A stretch of DNA of 64,000 nt from positions 124,001 through 188,000 of the forward strand of contig CALNAJ010000029.1 of NCBI GenBank assembly GCA_937874695.1, read 5' to 3'. The notes under the pieces are model-generated. The model was not told where the DNA came from, searched no databases, and saw nothing but the letters and a program-made list of their open reading frames with translations. A program made the translations under genes and the position numbers. Of the stretch, positions 22,670-32,010 are shown one piece after another (position 1 is the first letter of the stretch; each line of letters begins with the position of its first letter). Source of the stretch: an uncultured Lactobacillus sp. (GTDB lineage: Bacteria > Bacillota > Bacilli > Lactobacillales > Lactobacillaceae).

Positions 22670-24985
22670 TTATATCAATGAGGCAAGACGCTTCGTTAAC
22701 GCCGCAGCCGGACAGGCCAAGAGGTCTTGTTCCGTCTGCATCTGTTGTTGTCGAAGTTGGTAACTCGGAGCCGCGGTCAAATTCTTGTGCTCCGGGTGCG
22801 CCACACCATTCATGATGCCGTGATCGATTGCGATGAAGCCACACTCGAAGAACACCTGAATCATGAAGACTAACTGGGTCCGTGGAATTTGCAAGAAAGT
22901 TGCCAGTTGCGCCAGCTGGTGCCCCACATCTACTTGTTGATGCGTTGCAACGAACTTAAATAGTTTAGCATATTGCGAGCGAGTTGGCATCCCTAATTGC
23001 GAAAGACTTTCTTTCTTATAGAGATAAGCTGTGATTTGAGCGGGTTGCAGTTGCTTTAAAACCGTTTCTAAATCAGTCGTGGCATCCGGACAATCCACAA
23101 TAAACACGGCAGAATCGGCCGGTAACTTTTCGGCCACGCTCCCGTCATAGAGCAGTGCCGTCGCCGTTTCTGGCAGTTGGTTAGCTAACTGTCGGAACAC
23201 GTTGTTGTGGAAGAACACGTACGTTCCGGGTTGCTGGAACATCTTTTGGTGTAGCTGATTAGTCCGTTCGACTTTTACCGGATTATCCGTCAACCGAAGA
23301 TCCTTAACCATCACTTGTAACGAGTGCCGCCCCTGCCAGACGTTATCCTCGATGGCACCCAAAACGGCTGCCGAATCCGGCGCCGCGCTCAGGGCTGCAA
23401 CTTCATTCCCAGCGCCAAACTGAATGGCATCGAGTTGATGATTCCCCTCCCGCAACTGAAACTTCAGGTGAGACTTGTCTTTACCGATCGCCTTGATCTG
23501 CGTCAACGTCGCCGTCTCAAAGGCAAATAATGGTTGGCTGTTATCCGTTCCAAATGGTGCCAATTGCGCCAGCTCTTGATACAGATTTGACGTGACCGCA
23601 CCGACCTCTAAGGAAGCTGCGACCGGTACTTCGGCTGGCCCACTCTCGGTCAGCTTCTGGTTAGCTGCCTCCTGATCCAAGGCATCAGCTAAGGTGCCTA
23701 ATTGCTCACTAGGCACCGTTAGTCCAACAGCCATGTGATGACCACCAAATGCCGTCATCAGGTCTCTATGACCGTCTAAGGCCTCAAAGAGGTTAAATGC
23801 GTCCACACTTCGGCCAGATCCTTTGGCCCGACCATCCGCATTGACGTTCAGAACCAATGTTGGCTTGCCCGTCGTCTCAACGACCTTGCTGGCAACGATT
23901 CCCAGAACCCCTTCGTGCCAGTCGTGCCCACTGATAATCAGTGCCGCCCGATCACGGTGATCGGCGTCCTCGGCTTGTGCCAAGGCTGCCTGACTGATCT
24001 GTTGAACCAGTTCCTGGCGTTTGCGATTCTTTTCTTCTGTCTGCTGAGCCAACTCCTTGGCCCGGGCGTCATCCAACGTCGTTAGCAGCTCGACAGCTGG
24101 ACTAGCATCTTCCAACCGACCCAGTGCGTTCAAACGGGGCGCAATGCCAAAACCAATCGATTGCTCAGTCAGCTCCTCAGGCTTGATACCTGCCCCGGTC
24201 ATGAGGGCTTGCAAGCCCGGCCGTTCGTCTTGCTTTAACAATTGGAGACCGAAGTAGACCAACACCCGATTTTCATCGACCAATGGTACCAGATCGGCCA
24301 CCGTTCCGATAGCCGCGAGGTCCAAGACATCCTGAGGAATCTCCTCGCGTAGTGCTTGCGCAACCTTGAAGGCCACACCAGCACCGGATAAACCGCCAAA
24401 GGGATATTCGGCACCGGGATATCGTGGATGAATGATGGCATAGGCAGCGGGTAATTTCTGGGGAAGTTCGTGGTGATCCGTGACGACCACGTCCACGCCA
24501 GCCTCATTTGCCGCCGCAATCGCCTCATTACCGGCGACTCCGTTGTCCACCGTCACGATGAGTTGGGTGCCCGCAGCAATCAGCTTCTTAAAAGCCGCCA
24601 CATTTGGCCCATAGCCGTCAGTAAAGCGGTTAGGAATATAGGTGTTGACCTTGGCGCCCATCTCGTTGAGCGTTTCGTAAAGAATCGACGTGCTCGTGAC
24701 CCCGTCGGCATCATAGTCCCCGTAGATCGTAATCTGCTGATCACTTCCGATGGCATCCTCAATCCGGTCGACGCCCTTCTGCATGTCGTGCAGGAGGCTG
24801 GGATCATGTAGCTGTTCCGGTCCCGGATTCAAGAAAGCATGCGCAGCGTCCGGGGTTTGATAGCCCCGGTTCCACAGAATCTGGGCCACAATCGGCGAAA
24901 TCTCTGCAGTCTTCGCTAGCGCCTGCGCCTCCGCGGAGGGCTGGTCAACATTCTTAATGTTCCATTGGTATTGTGCGGCAATCAC
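22670..24985 (-). CDS. recJ: Single-stranded-DNA-specific exonuclease RecJ
   Basis: A 5'-3' exonuclease on single-stranded DNA in recombination and mismatch repair. About 771 residues. The DHH phosphoesterase motifs are IYGDYDADGVTS, VTVDNG and VVVTDHHELP, followed by GLSGAGVAFK, the DHHA1 block ISGHDWHEGVLGIVASK and GGHHMAVG. A C-terminal extension of about 200 residues is typical of the Gram-positive form. GTG at 24985 has AAAGGATG at 8 nt; a TTG two codons earlier is possible. Confidence 0.95.
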   Translation of the reverse strand: MIAAQYQWNIKNVDQPSAEAQALAKTAEISPIVAQILWNRGYQTPDAAHAFLNPGPEQLHDPSLLHDMQKGVDRIEDAIGSDQQITIYGDYDADGVTSTSILYETLNEMGAKVNTYIPNRFTDGYGPNVAAFKKLIAAGTQLIVTVDNGVAGNEAIAAANEAGVDVVVTDHHELPQKLPAAYAIIHPRYPGAEYPFGGLSGAGVAFKVAQALREEIPQDVLDLAAIGTVADLVPLVDENRVLVYFGLQLLKQDERPGLQALMTGAGIKPEELTEQSIGFGIAPRLNALGRLEDASPAVELLTTLDDARAKELAQQTEEKNRKRQELVQQISQAALAQAEDADHRDRAALIISGHDWHEGVLGIVASKVVETTGKPTLVLNVNADGRAKGSGRSVDAFNLFEALDGHRDLMTAFGGHHMAVGLTVPSEQLGTLADALDQEAANQKLTESGPAEVPVAASLEVGAVTSNLYQELAQLAPFGTDNSQPLFAFETATLTQIKAIGKDKSHLKFQLREGNHQLDAIQFGAGNEVAALSAAPDSAAVLGAIEDNVWQGRHSLQVMVKDLRLTDNPVKVERTNQLHQKMFQQPGTYVFFHNNVFRQLANQLPETATALLYDGSVAEKLPADSAVFIVDCPDATTDLETVLKQLQPAQITAYLYKKESLSQLGMPTRSQYAKLFKFVATHQQVDVGHQLAQLATFLQIPRTQLVFMIQVFFECGFIAIDHGIMNGVAHPEHKNLTAAPSYQLRQQQMQTEQDLLACPAAALTKRLASLI

Positions 24986-25080
24986 CAGCAAATCATCCTT
25001 TCTAAACGTTAGAAAAGCGGTGTCAGTGGCACCGCTCCTCGCTATCGGTTCTTGTTATTTTTCAGCGTGGTTAAAATTTA

Positions 25081-25247
25081 TCGCCTACGGTTGCCAAGGA
25101 TTCCACCTGCTGTGGGGACCGCCTGCAGCCAAAGAACTGGCTTCCGGCTCGGTTTGAAACCTCGCGTGGTTCATGCGAATTTCCAAACACGTCCCACGCT
25201 GTAAGACCGGGAAAAACCAATCGCCCGATCTAACACCGCCGACACAG
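25081..25247 (+). repeat. Structured intergenic element C (subfamily with D)
   Basis: Header CGCCTACGGTTGCCAAGGATTCC, then the closing helix GTGGGGAC/GTCCCAC (25112-25119 with 25191-25197). Hairpin 1 is AGCCA/TGGCT (25127-25131 with 25138-25142) with a GAAC-containing loop. Hairpin 2 pairs 25152-25159 with 25180-25188 and holds the internal GAAACCTC...GCGAATTTC pattern seen in A and B. The third hairpin of A and B is missing. The ending CTAACACC...CACAGC matches D. Located in the 348-bp gap between recJ and lapA. Confidence 0.72.
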
Positions 25248-25333
25248 CTGGTTCCCCCCTTGCCCTCCTTCGGCTAAGACAACTTTTAACCATGAAATTA
25301 ACCGAATAATAAAGTCATTTCACTTAAATGTAG

Positions 25334-25732
25334 CTAGTCCTTAGACTCTCCAGCTAATCTTGCCTTTAATTCGGCATTTTCTTTCTCTAAATCCTGTAAC
25401 TGCTTTTCCTGTTGCCCAGCGATCTGCTTACTCTTAGAGTTTTGCAGGCGTTTGGTCAGACGGTCATTGTCCTTGGTCAGTGCGTCAATGCGATCATTGC
25501 TGCTCTGTTCCAAGTCCTTGTATGCTCGGTTGTGTTGGAAAACGGTAATGGTTGAAAAGAGAATCATCAAGACCGCGCCGATTAAAATCGACACCAACAG
25601 AATCAAAATCAATGGCCAATGAACCGTTGTGAATCCAAAAGAAACCGGGACACTTTCCACATTTAAAATGGCAAAGGCTGCCACAACGATGACTAGTAAG
25701 ATTGTTAAAACGATTCGCCACTGATTTTTCAT
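25334..25732 (-). CDS. LapA/DUF1049 family membrane protein
   Basis: 132 residues: two transmembrane helices (about 6-24 and 39-61, around SVPVSFGFTTVHWP) and then a cytoplasmic coiled coil rich in Lys, Glu and Gln to the end. In proteobacteria LapA works with LapB in envelope control; the Firmicutes proteins of this domain are uncharacterised. The start overlaps the end of rnz by 4 bp, so translation is coupled. Confidence 0.88.
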   Translation of the reverse strand: MKNQWRIVLTILLVIVVAAFAILNVESVPVSFGFTTVHWPLILILLVSILIGAVLMILFSTITVFQHNRAYKDLEQSSNDRIDALTKDNDRLTKRLQNSKSKQIAGQQEKQLQDLEKENAELKARLAGESKD

Positions 25733-26682
25733 TTCTGAGCACCTTCCGCAGTTATTTTTTGAAATGGCACATTGTATTCATCGAAGTCCTTGACGACCCG
25801 CGTGTTCTTAAAGACCTCACGCGCTTGCTGCTGCAGTTCTAAGGCCATCTTGCCAGTGTAACGGGCTGAGATATGATTGAGCAACAACATCTTCACATTG
25901 GTCCGTTTAGCCAGCTCAGCCGCTTGAATATTGGTTGAGTGGTAGTAGGCGCGTGCCAACTTGCTCTCACCCTTGGCAAAGGTACTCTCATGAACCAGAA
26001 CATCGGCATCCTGCGTCAGACGAGACGCGTTCTGCGTTTGGCGAGTGTCGCCCAAAAGCGCAACGATTCGTCCGGGTTGACTCGGTCCCAAGAAGTCCGC
26101 ACCACTTACGGTCCGACCATCAGGCAGCGTGACTGTCTTGCCAGCCTTCAATTGGCCGTAGACTGGTCCAGAAGGAATCTGAGCCTCACGTAACTTCTCG
26201 ACCATCAATTCTCCTGGATGATCCTTCTCAACGACCCGGTAGCCAAAGCATTCGATCCGGTGATCGAGGTGCTGGGCATAGACCCGAAACTTATCGTCTT
26301 CGAAGATCATGCCATCCGCAGACAATTCGCGGTAGTGAATCTTGTAAGACAGCTTGGTTTCAGAAACACGCATACTCACCTCAACGAAGTCGCGAATGCC
26401 CTTTGGTCCATATATGGTCAGGGGTTCATTGCCACCCTGAAACGACCGGCTACTCAAGAGACCTGGTAGCCCAAAAATATGGTCACCATGCAGGTGGGTA
26501 ATAAAAATTTTATCGATCTTCCGCGGCTTTAACGTGGTCCGCAGAATCTGGTGCTGGGTGGCCTCACCCACGTCGAACAGCCACACTGAATTACGCTCAT
26601 CGAGTAAGCGCAACGCCGTACTGGTCACATTCCGAAACTTTCCGGGTGACCCGGCGCCCGTCCCTAAAAATTGAATTTCCAT
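25729..26682 (-). CDS. rnz: Ribonuclease Z
   Basis: Metallo-beta-lactamase endonuclease that matures tRNA 3' ends on precursors without an encoded CCA, as in the tRNA-Ser of this window. 317 residues. FLGTGAGSP, the zinc motif THLHGDHIFGLPG, LLGDTRQT, VHESTF and the HST-containing AYYHSTNIQAAE are all present, with the exosite region between. The ATG has only a modest AGGAAC ribosome binding site. Forms an operon with the LapA-like gene. Confidence 0.97.
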   Translation of the reverse strand: MEIQFLGTGAGSPGKFRNVTSTALRLLDERNSVWLFDVGEATQHQILRTTLKPRKIDKIFITHLHGDHIFGLPGLLSSRSFQGGNEPLTIYGPKGIRDFVEVSMRVSETKLSYKIHYRELSADGMIFEDDKFRVYAQHLDHRIECFGYRVVEKDHPGELMVEKLREAQIPSGPVYGQLKAGKTVTLPDGRTVSGADFLGPSQPGRIVALLGDTRQTQNASRLTQDADVLVHESTFAKGESKLARAYYHSTNIQAAELAKRTNVKMLLLNHISARYTGKMALELQQQAREVFKNTRVVKDFDEYNVPFQKITAEGAQK

Positions 26683-26850
26683 ATTTTTTCGTTCCTATTC
26701 TATAATTAAAGTCCGTCCACTATTTTAGGGGATTTTGGGTAAAATCGCAACTCTCAAAACCGACCATCCCCAGTGAAGGGGATTATTGCTGGGGTTCTCT
26801 CCTGAAATTCGGTATAATCGAGGTAAGCTTGTGATTGGGGGCAACAGAAC

Positions 26851-27126
26851 ATGCGGCTCATTGACTTTAACCTGTCGACCATCGACTTGCATCCCGCCCT
26901 GCGCCTGTATTGGGAGCACGACGGTCAACAAGTGCCGGTAGTCGACCTACAAACCAGGACTGACCAGCTTCACCTCGTCACGGGGACTGGCCGACCATTA
27001 ACATTGGATCAACTGCGCACCCGCGCACAACAGGTCGACCCACAAGCCAGCCTATTCATCGCGCAGGAACCACCCCAGCGCCTCTACGGTTACCGCCTAG
27101 TCCCCCACCAAATCTTATTCGGTTGA
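26851..27126 (+). CDS. Unknown 91-residue protein
   Basis: Not recognised. A soluble, acidic-to-neutral protein starting MRLIDFNLSTIDLHPALRLY, with a Gln/Arg-rich middle and a C-terminal YGYRLVPHQILFG. No signal peptide or transmembrane helix. The start is supported by TTGGGGGC before the ATG, and TATAAT lies at 26813-26818. The stop is 13 bp before the lipoprotein gene, so the two are probably one transcript. Codon use and GC content are like its neighbours. Confidence 0.65.
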   Translation: MRLIDFNLSTIDLHPALRLYWEHDGQQVPVVDLQTRTDQLHLVTGTGRPLTLDQLRTRAQQVDPQASLFIAQEPPQRLYGYRLVPHQILFG

Positions 27127-27139
27127 AAGGAGTTTTACC

Positions 27140-27895
27140 ATGCGTTTCATCAAAGCATCATTGCTTCTCAGCCTCAGCATTCTCGCACTGGGACTCGCCG
27201 GTTGCCAATCCAGTAGCGGCCAAAAGAGCACCGCTAGCTTCAAGGACAGCAGTAGCCAGTCTAGCAGCTACAGTGCTAAGGAACCAGACGCCGCCGTAAC
27301 ATCATCATCCGCCTCACACAAGGAAGAGGCTCAGACGTATCACCCACAGGCCAAGTTGACTAAGAACGCCCACTACGTGAAGTCTGGCAACCTCAAGAAG
27401 ACGGGTCAATACACCTTCGACAAAGTCGGGACCCAGCTGACCTTGAGCACCGTCAAGCATCCCCAGACGACGATTAAATCTGGCAACTTGACCTATAAGG
27501 TCACGACCGTCCGAATCATTAAGAATACCGCTAAGACGGCCGCAGCCAAACGAATGGCAGCTCAGGCCCTGAACCTGGCACAGATTAAGAGTCCCTACTA
27601 CACACTACAGGTCAAGTTTACCATTTATAACCGTGGGAAGCAGGTTGTAACCACCGATGGGATTCAAAGCATCCGGCTCAGCGGCAACCGTCAATTGAAC
27701 GCAGCTAACCAGCTGAGTGATGCCAGCGCTGGGAAAACTATTCCAGCCAAGGGCAAGCTGGCTACGTTTGCCACCGGCCTTGCCAGCGAGAAGACCAAGC
27801 CTAACCTGAAATCCGTTAAAATTAAGTTTGCCGGCGCCTTCGCCGATAAGAAACAAGTGGTCAAGCCCACGACTTGGTTGAAATTGACGCTATAA
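27140..27895 (+). CDS. Secreted lipoprotein with DUF4352-like C-terminal domain
   Basis: 251 residues. A type II signal peptide ends in the lipobox LAGC (Cys about residue 22), so the mature protein is anchored to the outer face of the membrane. A Ser-rich, low-complexity linker runs to about residue 65. The C-terminal beta-rich domain (YKVTTVRIIKN, YYTLQVKFTIYNRGKQVV) resembles the DUF4352/immunoprotective extracellular fold; this assignment is by pattern only. Ends with a strong terminator. Confidence 0.82.
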   Translation: MRFIKASLLLSLSILALGLAGCQSSSGQKSTASFKDSSSQSSSYSAKEPDAAVTSSSASHKEEAQTYHPQAKLTKNAHYVKSGNLKKTGQYTFDKVGTQLTLSTVKHPQTTIKSGNLTYKVTTVRIIKNTAKTAAAKRMAAQALNLAQIKSPYYTLQVKFTIYNRGKQVVTTDGIQSIRLSGNRQLNAANQLSDASAGKTIPAKGKLATFATGLASEKTKPNLKSVKIKFAGAFADKKQVVKPTTWLKLTL

Positions 27896-27958
27896 ACTAA
27901 CCGTCTATGGATGAGAACCACCAGCAATTATTCGCGTGCTTTCCCAAATTTCACAATT

Positions 27959-28006
27959 AAAGCGTGGTCAATCAGGATTCAAGTCTTGATTGACCACGCT
28001 TTTTTG
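27959..28006. terminator. Bidirectional terminator between the lipoprotein gene and obg
   Basis: AAGCGTGGTCAATCA/TGATTGACCACGCTT, 15 bp, T6 on the plus side and an AT-rich start that can serve obg on the minus side. Confidence 0.9.
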
Positions 28007-28017
28007 GCGCTAAACTA

Positions 28018-29313
28018 TTAAGCCATATATTCGAAGGTGAAGTCATCGATCTTGACCAGGTCACCGTTCTTGGCACCGTGATCTCGCAGACCATTGTCAA
28101 CACCCATTCCCCGCATTTGACGGGTAAAGCGTAACAGACTTTCATCATGGTTGATGTCAGTCATCCGGAAGAGCTTCAACAGCTTGTCCCCGGTCAGAAC
28201 CCAGGTACCATCGGCATCCTGCGTAATTTCAAATTCTGCTTCAGGCTTGAAGTCGTATTCGGCCTTTTCGACCACTTCTTCTTGCTTGACTGGGAACTTC
28301 GGCGTTGCGGCCAAGATATCAGCCGTCCGTTGCAGCAATGGCGTTAATCCATCATGTGTCAGTGCGGAGACCGCATAGACTTCTGGTGCCTGAGCCAACA
28401 GTTCGTCTTGCTTCAAGTCTTCCTTGAACTTAGCCAAATTGTCAGCAGAGTCCGGCATATCCATCTTGTTAGCAACCACGATTTGTGGCCGCTTCAAGAT
28501 ATCGGGATCGTACGTCTTGAGTTCCTCATTAATCTTTTCAAAGTCTTCATAAGGGTCACGGCCTTCGAGACCACTCATGTCGATCAGATGCAGGATAACC
28601 CGCGTCCGTTCAACGTGCCGCAGGAATTGGAAACCTAATCCAACCCCATTAGCAGCCCCTTCAATCAGACCAGGTAAATCGGCCATCACGAAGTCGCGGC
28701 CATCAGGTAACCGCACCATCCCCAGGTTAGGAACCAGGGTGGTAAAGTGGTATTCCGCAATCTTAGGCTTGGCACTCGTCACCGTCGACAACAACGTTGA
28801 CTTCCCAACGGATGGGAATCCAACCAAACCGACATCGGCGAGAACTTTTAATTCCAAACGAATTTCAAATTCCTGTCCAGGTTCACCATTTTCGGCGATT
28901 TCTGGTGCGGGGTTCTTTGGTGAGGCAAAGTGAATATTGCCCCGACCACCACGGCCACCCTTGGCCACGATAGCGGAGTCATCACTGGCAACTAAGTCAG
29001 CGATGACGGCCCCCGTTTCGTTATTGTAAACAGTGGTTCCTTGGGGCACACTGATAATTGTGTCCGCAGCGCCCCGTCCAGTCATGGACTTAATGGCACC
29101 GTTGCCCCCACTCTTAGCCTTGAACTTCCGTTGGTACCGGAAGTCCATCAGTGTCCGTAAGCCTTCATCAACGGCGAACACGATGTTGCCACCGCGGCCA
29201 CCGTCACCGCCGGCTGGCCCACCATTGGGCACAAATTTTTCCCGACGGAAGGCAACCATCCCGTCGCCACCCTTACCGGCCTTGACGTCAATTTTAACTT
29301 GATCTACAAACAT
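28018..29313 (-). CDS. obg: GTPase Obg
   Basis: Essential ribosome-associated GTPase active in 50S assembly and stress control. 431 residues: glycine-rich Obg fold (KAGKGGDGMVAFRREK), G domain with GFPSVGKST, DLPGLIEGA and VANKMDMP, and a C-terminal OCT domain (about 355-431). The C-terminal domain marks the Gram-positive type. The ATG follows GAGGAA. Monocistronic between a terminator and uvrC. Confidence 0.97.
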   Translation of the reverse strand: MFVDQVKIDVKAGKGGDGMVAFRREKFVPNGGPAGGDGGRGGNIVFAVDEGLRTLMDFRYQRKFKAKSGGNGAIKSMTGRGAADTIISVPQGTTVYNNETGAVIADLVASDDSAIVAKGGRGGRGNIHFASPKNPAPEIAENGEPGQEFEIRLELKVLADVGLVGFPSVGKSTLLSTVTSAKPKIAEYHFTTLVPNLGMVRLPDGRDFVMADLPGLIEGAANGVGLGFQFLRHVERTRVILHLIDMSGLEGRDPYEDFEKINEELKTYDPDILKRPQIVVANKMDMPDSADNLAKFKEDLKQDELLAQAPEVYAVSALTHDGLTPLLQRTADILAATPKFPVKQEEVVEKAEYDFKPEAEFEITQDADGTWVLTGDKLLKLFRMTDINHDESLLRFTRQMRGMGVDNGLRDHGAKNGDLVKIDDFTFEYMA

Positions 29314-29402
29314 AATTATTATTCCTCGTTTTCTAAACCAGCGCGTGCTGCTTTCTTCGTAAAGTATCCTGCTAGCCAGTATACCGGCAAACGGCCGTCA
29401 CG

Positions 29403-31220
29403 TCAAAGTTTCGTTGGCGTACGCGGACTTTTTATTTCTGCCGTCTCGGCCTGTAAGGTCAACCGAATCGTCTGCGCAACGGTTTTGCTAACACCCAATT
29501 CCCGCAAATCGTCCACGCTGGCTTCCCCAATCTTCTTGGTCGAGCCAAATTTCCGTAGCAATTTATTCCGCGTCTTGGGCCCCACACCGGGGATCCGATC
29601 GAGCCGTGAACTCAGTGAATTCTTGCTGTGGACCTGCCGGTGGAAGGTGATGGCAAACCGGTGAACCTCATCTTGAATCCGCTGAACCAGGTAGAAACCC
29701 TGACTCTTCGGATCCAAGTGGACGTGGTGGTCATCGGGACCAAACAACAGATCGGCCGTCTTATGATGGTCATTCTTGACCATCCCGGCAACCGGAATAT
29801 GCAGGTCAAACTCATCTGCTAAGACTTCCTTGACCGCATTCATCTGAATGTCGCCCCCATCCATCAGGATCAGGTCTGGCATCTGTGCGTGCTCCTTCAG
29901 CAAGCGCCCGTAGCGCCGTCGAATAACTTCCAAGGTGCTAGCCGTTTCATCGGCATGGTCAACCGTTCGTAATTTATATTTTCGGTATAACTTCTTATTG
30001 GGTTGACCATCAACGAAGACCACCATTGCCGAAACCAGGTCGGCCCCTTGAATGTGGGAGTGGTCAAATGCCTCAATCTTGTGTCCAGGCGCAATCCCCA
30101 GAGCATCGGTGATTTCTTTCATGGCCCCAGTCGTCTTACCTTCATCGAGCTCTAACAGTCGAAACTTCTCTTCTAAGACCAGTCGAGAGTTCTTGGCGGC
30201 CATGTCCAGCAAATCGCGTTTGGTGCCCCGTTGCGGCGTTCTAACGGGCACGTGGAGGATCTCCTCGATGCTGGTGGCATCAATGCTAGCCGGCACCAAG
30301 ATCTCGCGTGGGAGTACCGTATTCTTTCGCTGATAGAACTGAACGATAAAGCTGGCCAGCTCTTCTTCGGCCGTGCTGACAATTGGAAAGAGCCGTTTCT
30401 CTCGTTTCATCAACCGCGCTTGGCGAATGAAGAAGATTTGAATCGACAGCCACCCTTTATCCAGATAAAAGTTGAAGATATCCCGTGGCGTACTGTCATT
30501 GGAAATAATTTTCTGCTTTTCTACCGTGGCCTCGATGTAACGAATCTGATCACGTAGGTCGGCTGCCCGCTCGTAAGCCATGTCGGCAGCGGCAGCCGTC
30601 ATCCGGTCGGTCAGTTCCTTTTCGGCGTGACCCACGTTCCCATTCAGGAACGACTTGATCTTCTTGATCTGTTCATCGTAATCAGCCTGGGGGACCTCCT
30701 TGAAGCATGCACCAAGACACTGTCCCATATGATAGTACAGACACGGCCGCCCCTGATAACCGTTACACCGCCGTAGCGGATAGACCTTCTGCAGAAAGTG
30801 GATGGTTTCCTCAGCCGCATAAACGTTCGGGTACGGCCCAAAGTAATAGGCCCCATCCTTTTTAATGTCGCTGACTAGCATCAATTGGGGATCCCGTTCG
30901 TTGGTAATCTTAATATAGGGATACCCGGTCCCCCGCTTCAGTTTGATGTTGAAGTACGGTTGATGTTTTTGAATCAGCGTAATTTCTAGGAGGAAAGCCT
31001 CCTTGTCGGTCGAAGTAATAATCGTTTCAAAGTCCACGATTTCACTGACCAGTTGCGCCGTCTTTCCGGTGTGACTACTCTTAAAGTACGACCGCACCCG
31101 GTTCTTCAGGTTCTTTGCCTTCCCCACGTAAATAATCTGGCTGTTGATGTTCTTCATCAAATAACAGCCGGGAAGGCCCGGCAATAACGCCAGTTTATGT
31201 TCCAAATATTCCGATGCCAA
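29403..31220 (-). CDS. uvrC: UvrABC excinuclease subunit C
   Basis: Makes both cuts in nucleotide excision repair. 605 residues: N-terminal GIY-YIG nuclease (LPGCYLMKN, IIYVGKAKNLKNRVRSYF), the Cys-rich RRCNGYQGRPCLYYHMGQC, a UVR domain (residues about 195-230), RNase H-like nuclease (EAFDHSHIQG, DLILMDGGDIQ) and tandem helix-hairpin-helix (RIPGVGPKTRNKLLRKFGS). The TTG at 31220 follows GGGAGG. Confidence 0.97.
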   Translation of the reverse strand: MASEYLEHKLALLPGLPGCYLMKNINSQIIYVGKAKNLKNRVRSYFKSSHTGKTAQLVSEIVDFETIITSTDKEAFLLEITLIQKHQPYFNIKLKRGTGYPYIKITNERDPQLMLVSDIKKDGAYYFGPYPNVYAAEETIHFLQKVYPLRRCNGYQGRPCLYYHMGQCLGACFKEVPQADYDEQIKKIKSFLNGNVGHAEKELTDRMTAAAADMAYERAADLRDQIRYIEATVEKQKIISNDSTPRDIFNFYLDKGWLSIQIFFIRQARLMKREKRLFPIVSTAEEELASFIVQFYQRKNTVLPREILVPASIDATSIEEILHVPVRTPQRGTKRDLLDMAAKNSRLVLEEKFRLLELDEGKTTGAMKEITDALGIAPGHKIEAFDHSHIQGADLVSAMVVFVDGQPNKKLYRKYKLRTVDHADETASTLEVIRRRYGRLLKEHAQMPDLILMDGGDIQMNAVKEVLADEFDLHIPVAGMVKNDHHKTADLLFGPDDHHVHLDPKSQGFYLVQRIQDEVHRFAITFHRQVHSKNSLSSRLDRIPGVGPKTRNKLLRKFGSTKKIGEASVDDLRELGVSKTVAQTIRLTLQAETAEIKSPRTPTKL

Positions 31221-31441
31221 GGGCCTAACCTCCCGTTCATTTCTCGAATTAGCTTATAAAGTATAAGCCGAATACGTGTTTGGTGCAAGCAATTCACCCC
31301 AGCCACAGCGCCGATTTCCGGATTATTTTTGTCGGCCATAAATTGGCCCAATTTCTTCGGTTTTTGCCAAGCCTCATCCTGATAAATGACAAATTCCAGA
31401 AATTCTGCTATGATACTGCTAAAGACAAGGAGGTGGCTTGA

Positions 31442-31630
31442 ATGGCTCTTAAGGTAAAACGCCAGGATGACCTTGACTCCATGTTCGGTAAATTTGCTGA
31501 GATGGACCCCACGGACGTGAAACGCGACAAGTTTTTGAAGCGTGACGATGCCCACAAGGATAACAAGCGCGCTAAAGGCTTGATCAACGCCGATAAATCA
31601 AAACACGAACAGGATCACAGTCAAGACTAA
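31442..31630 (+). CDS. Small hydrophilic protein (SPJ_0845-like)
   Basis: 62 highly charged residues, MALKVKRQDDLDSMFGKFAE, then a Lys/Asp-rich tail with no hydrophobic core. It resembles the SPJ_0845 family of small proteins in streptococci and lactobacilli, whose function is unknown. A very strong AAGGAGGTG precedes the ATG, a TATGAT -10 box lies at 31409-31414, and a terminator follows. Divergent from uvrC. Confidence 0.78.
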   Translation: MALKVKRQDDLDSMFGKFAEMDPTDVKRDKFLKRDDAHKDNKRAKGLINADKSKHEQDHSQD

Positions 31631-31641
31631 CGTCGAAAGTT

Positions 31642-31676
31642 AAAGGACTCACGGAATAAATCCGTGGGTCCTTTTA
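31642..31676. terminator. Terminator after the small charged protein
   Basis: AAAGGACtCACGGA/TCCGTGgGTCCTTTT; symmetric enough to act for the mazG-like gene on the other strand as well. Confidence 0.88.
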
Positions 31677-31708
31677 TTTTACACTTTATCTTAAACAGTT
31701 ATAGACGA

Positions 31709-32008
31709 CTACCGTTCCGGTTGGAACCCGTGGGGGTAGCGTTCGTTGAGGCGTTTAATGTTATCCTGTGCCACTTCATCAAAGTCGATGTCGGCCCACT
31801 GGGCAATCTGGCTGAGATACCAGAGCACGTCACCCATTTCCTTGACGATGGCGTCGTGGTCCATGTCCTGACCGTGGAAGGTATAGTTCTTCACGAGATC
31901 AACAACCTGACCTGATTCACCTGCCAACCCCAGTGCACAGTTGGTTAGAACCTGTTCGTTGCCATACAACGTCCGGTTCGCAGCTTTTTGATAATCATTA
32001 AATTCCAT
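31709..32008 (-). CDS. MazG-like nucleotide pyrophosphohydrolase
   Basis: 99 residues with one all-alpha NTP pyrophosphatase domain: GLAGESGQVVDLVKN supplies the first acidic motif and KEMGDVLWYLSQIA the second. Such proteins hydrolyse non-canonical NTPs to NMPs; the preferred substrate is not evident. Starts behind AGGAGGAA, 2 bp after engB, so it is the second gene of that unit. Confidence 0.88.
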   Translation of the reverse strand: MEFNDYQKAANRTLYGNEQVLTNCALGLAGESGQVVDLVKNYTFHGQDMDHDAIVKEMGDVLWYLSQIAQWADIDFDEVAQDNIKRLNERYPHGFQPER

Positions 32009-32010
32009 TC

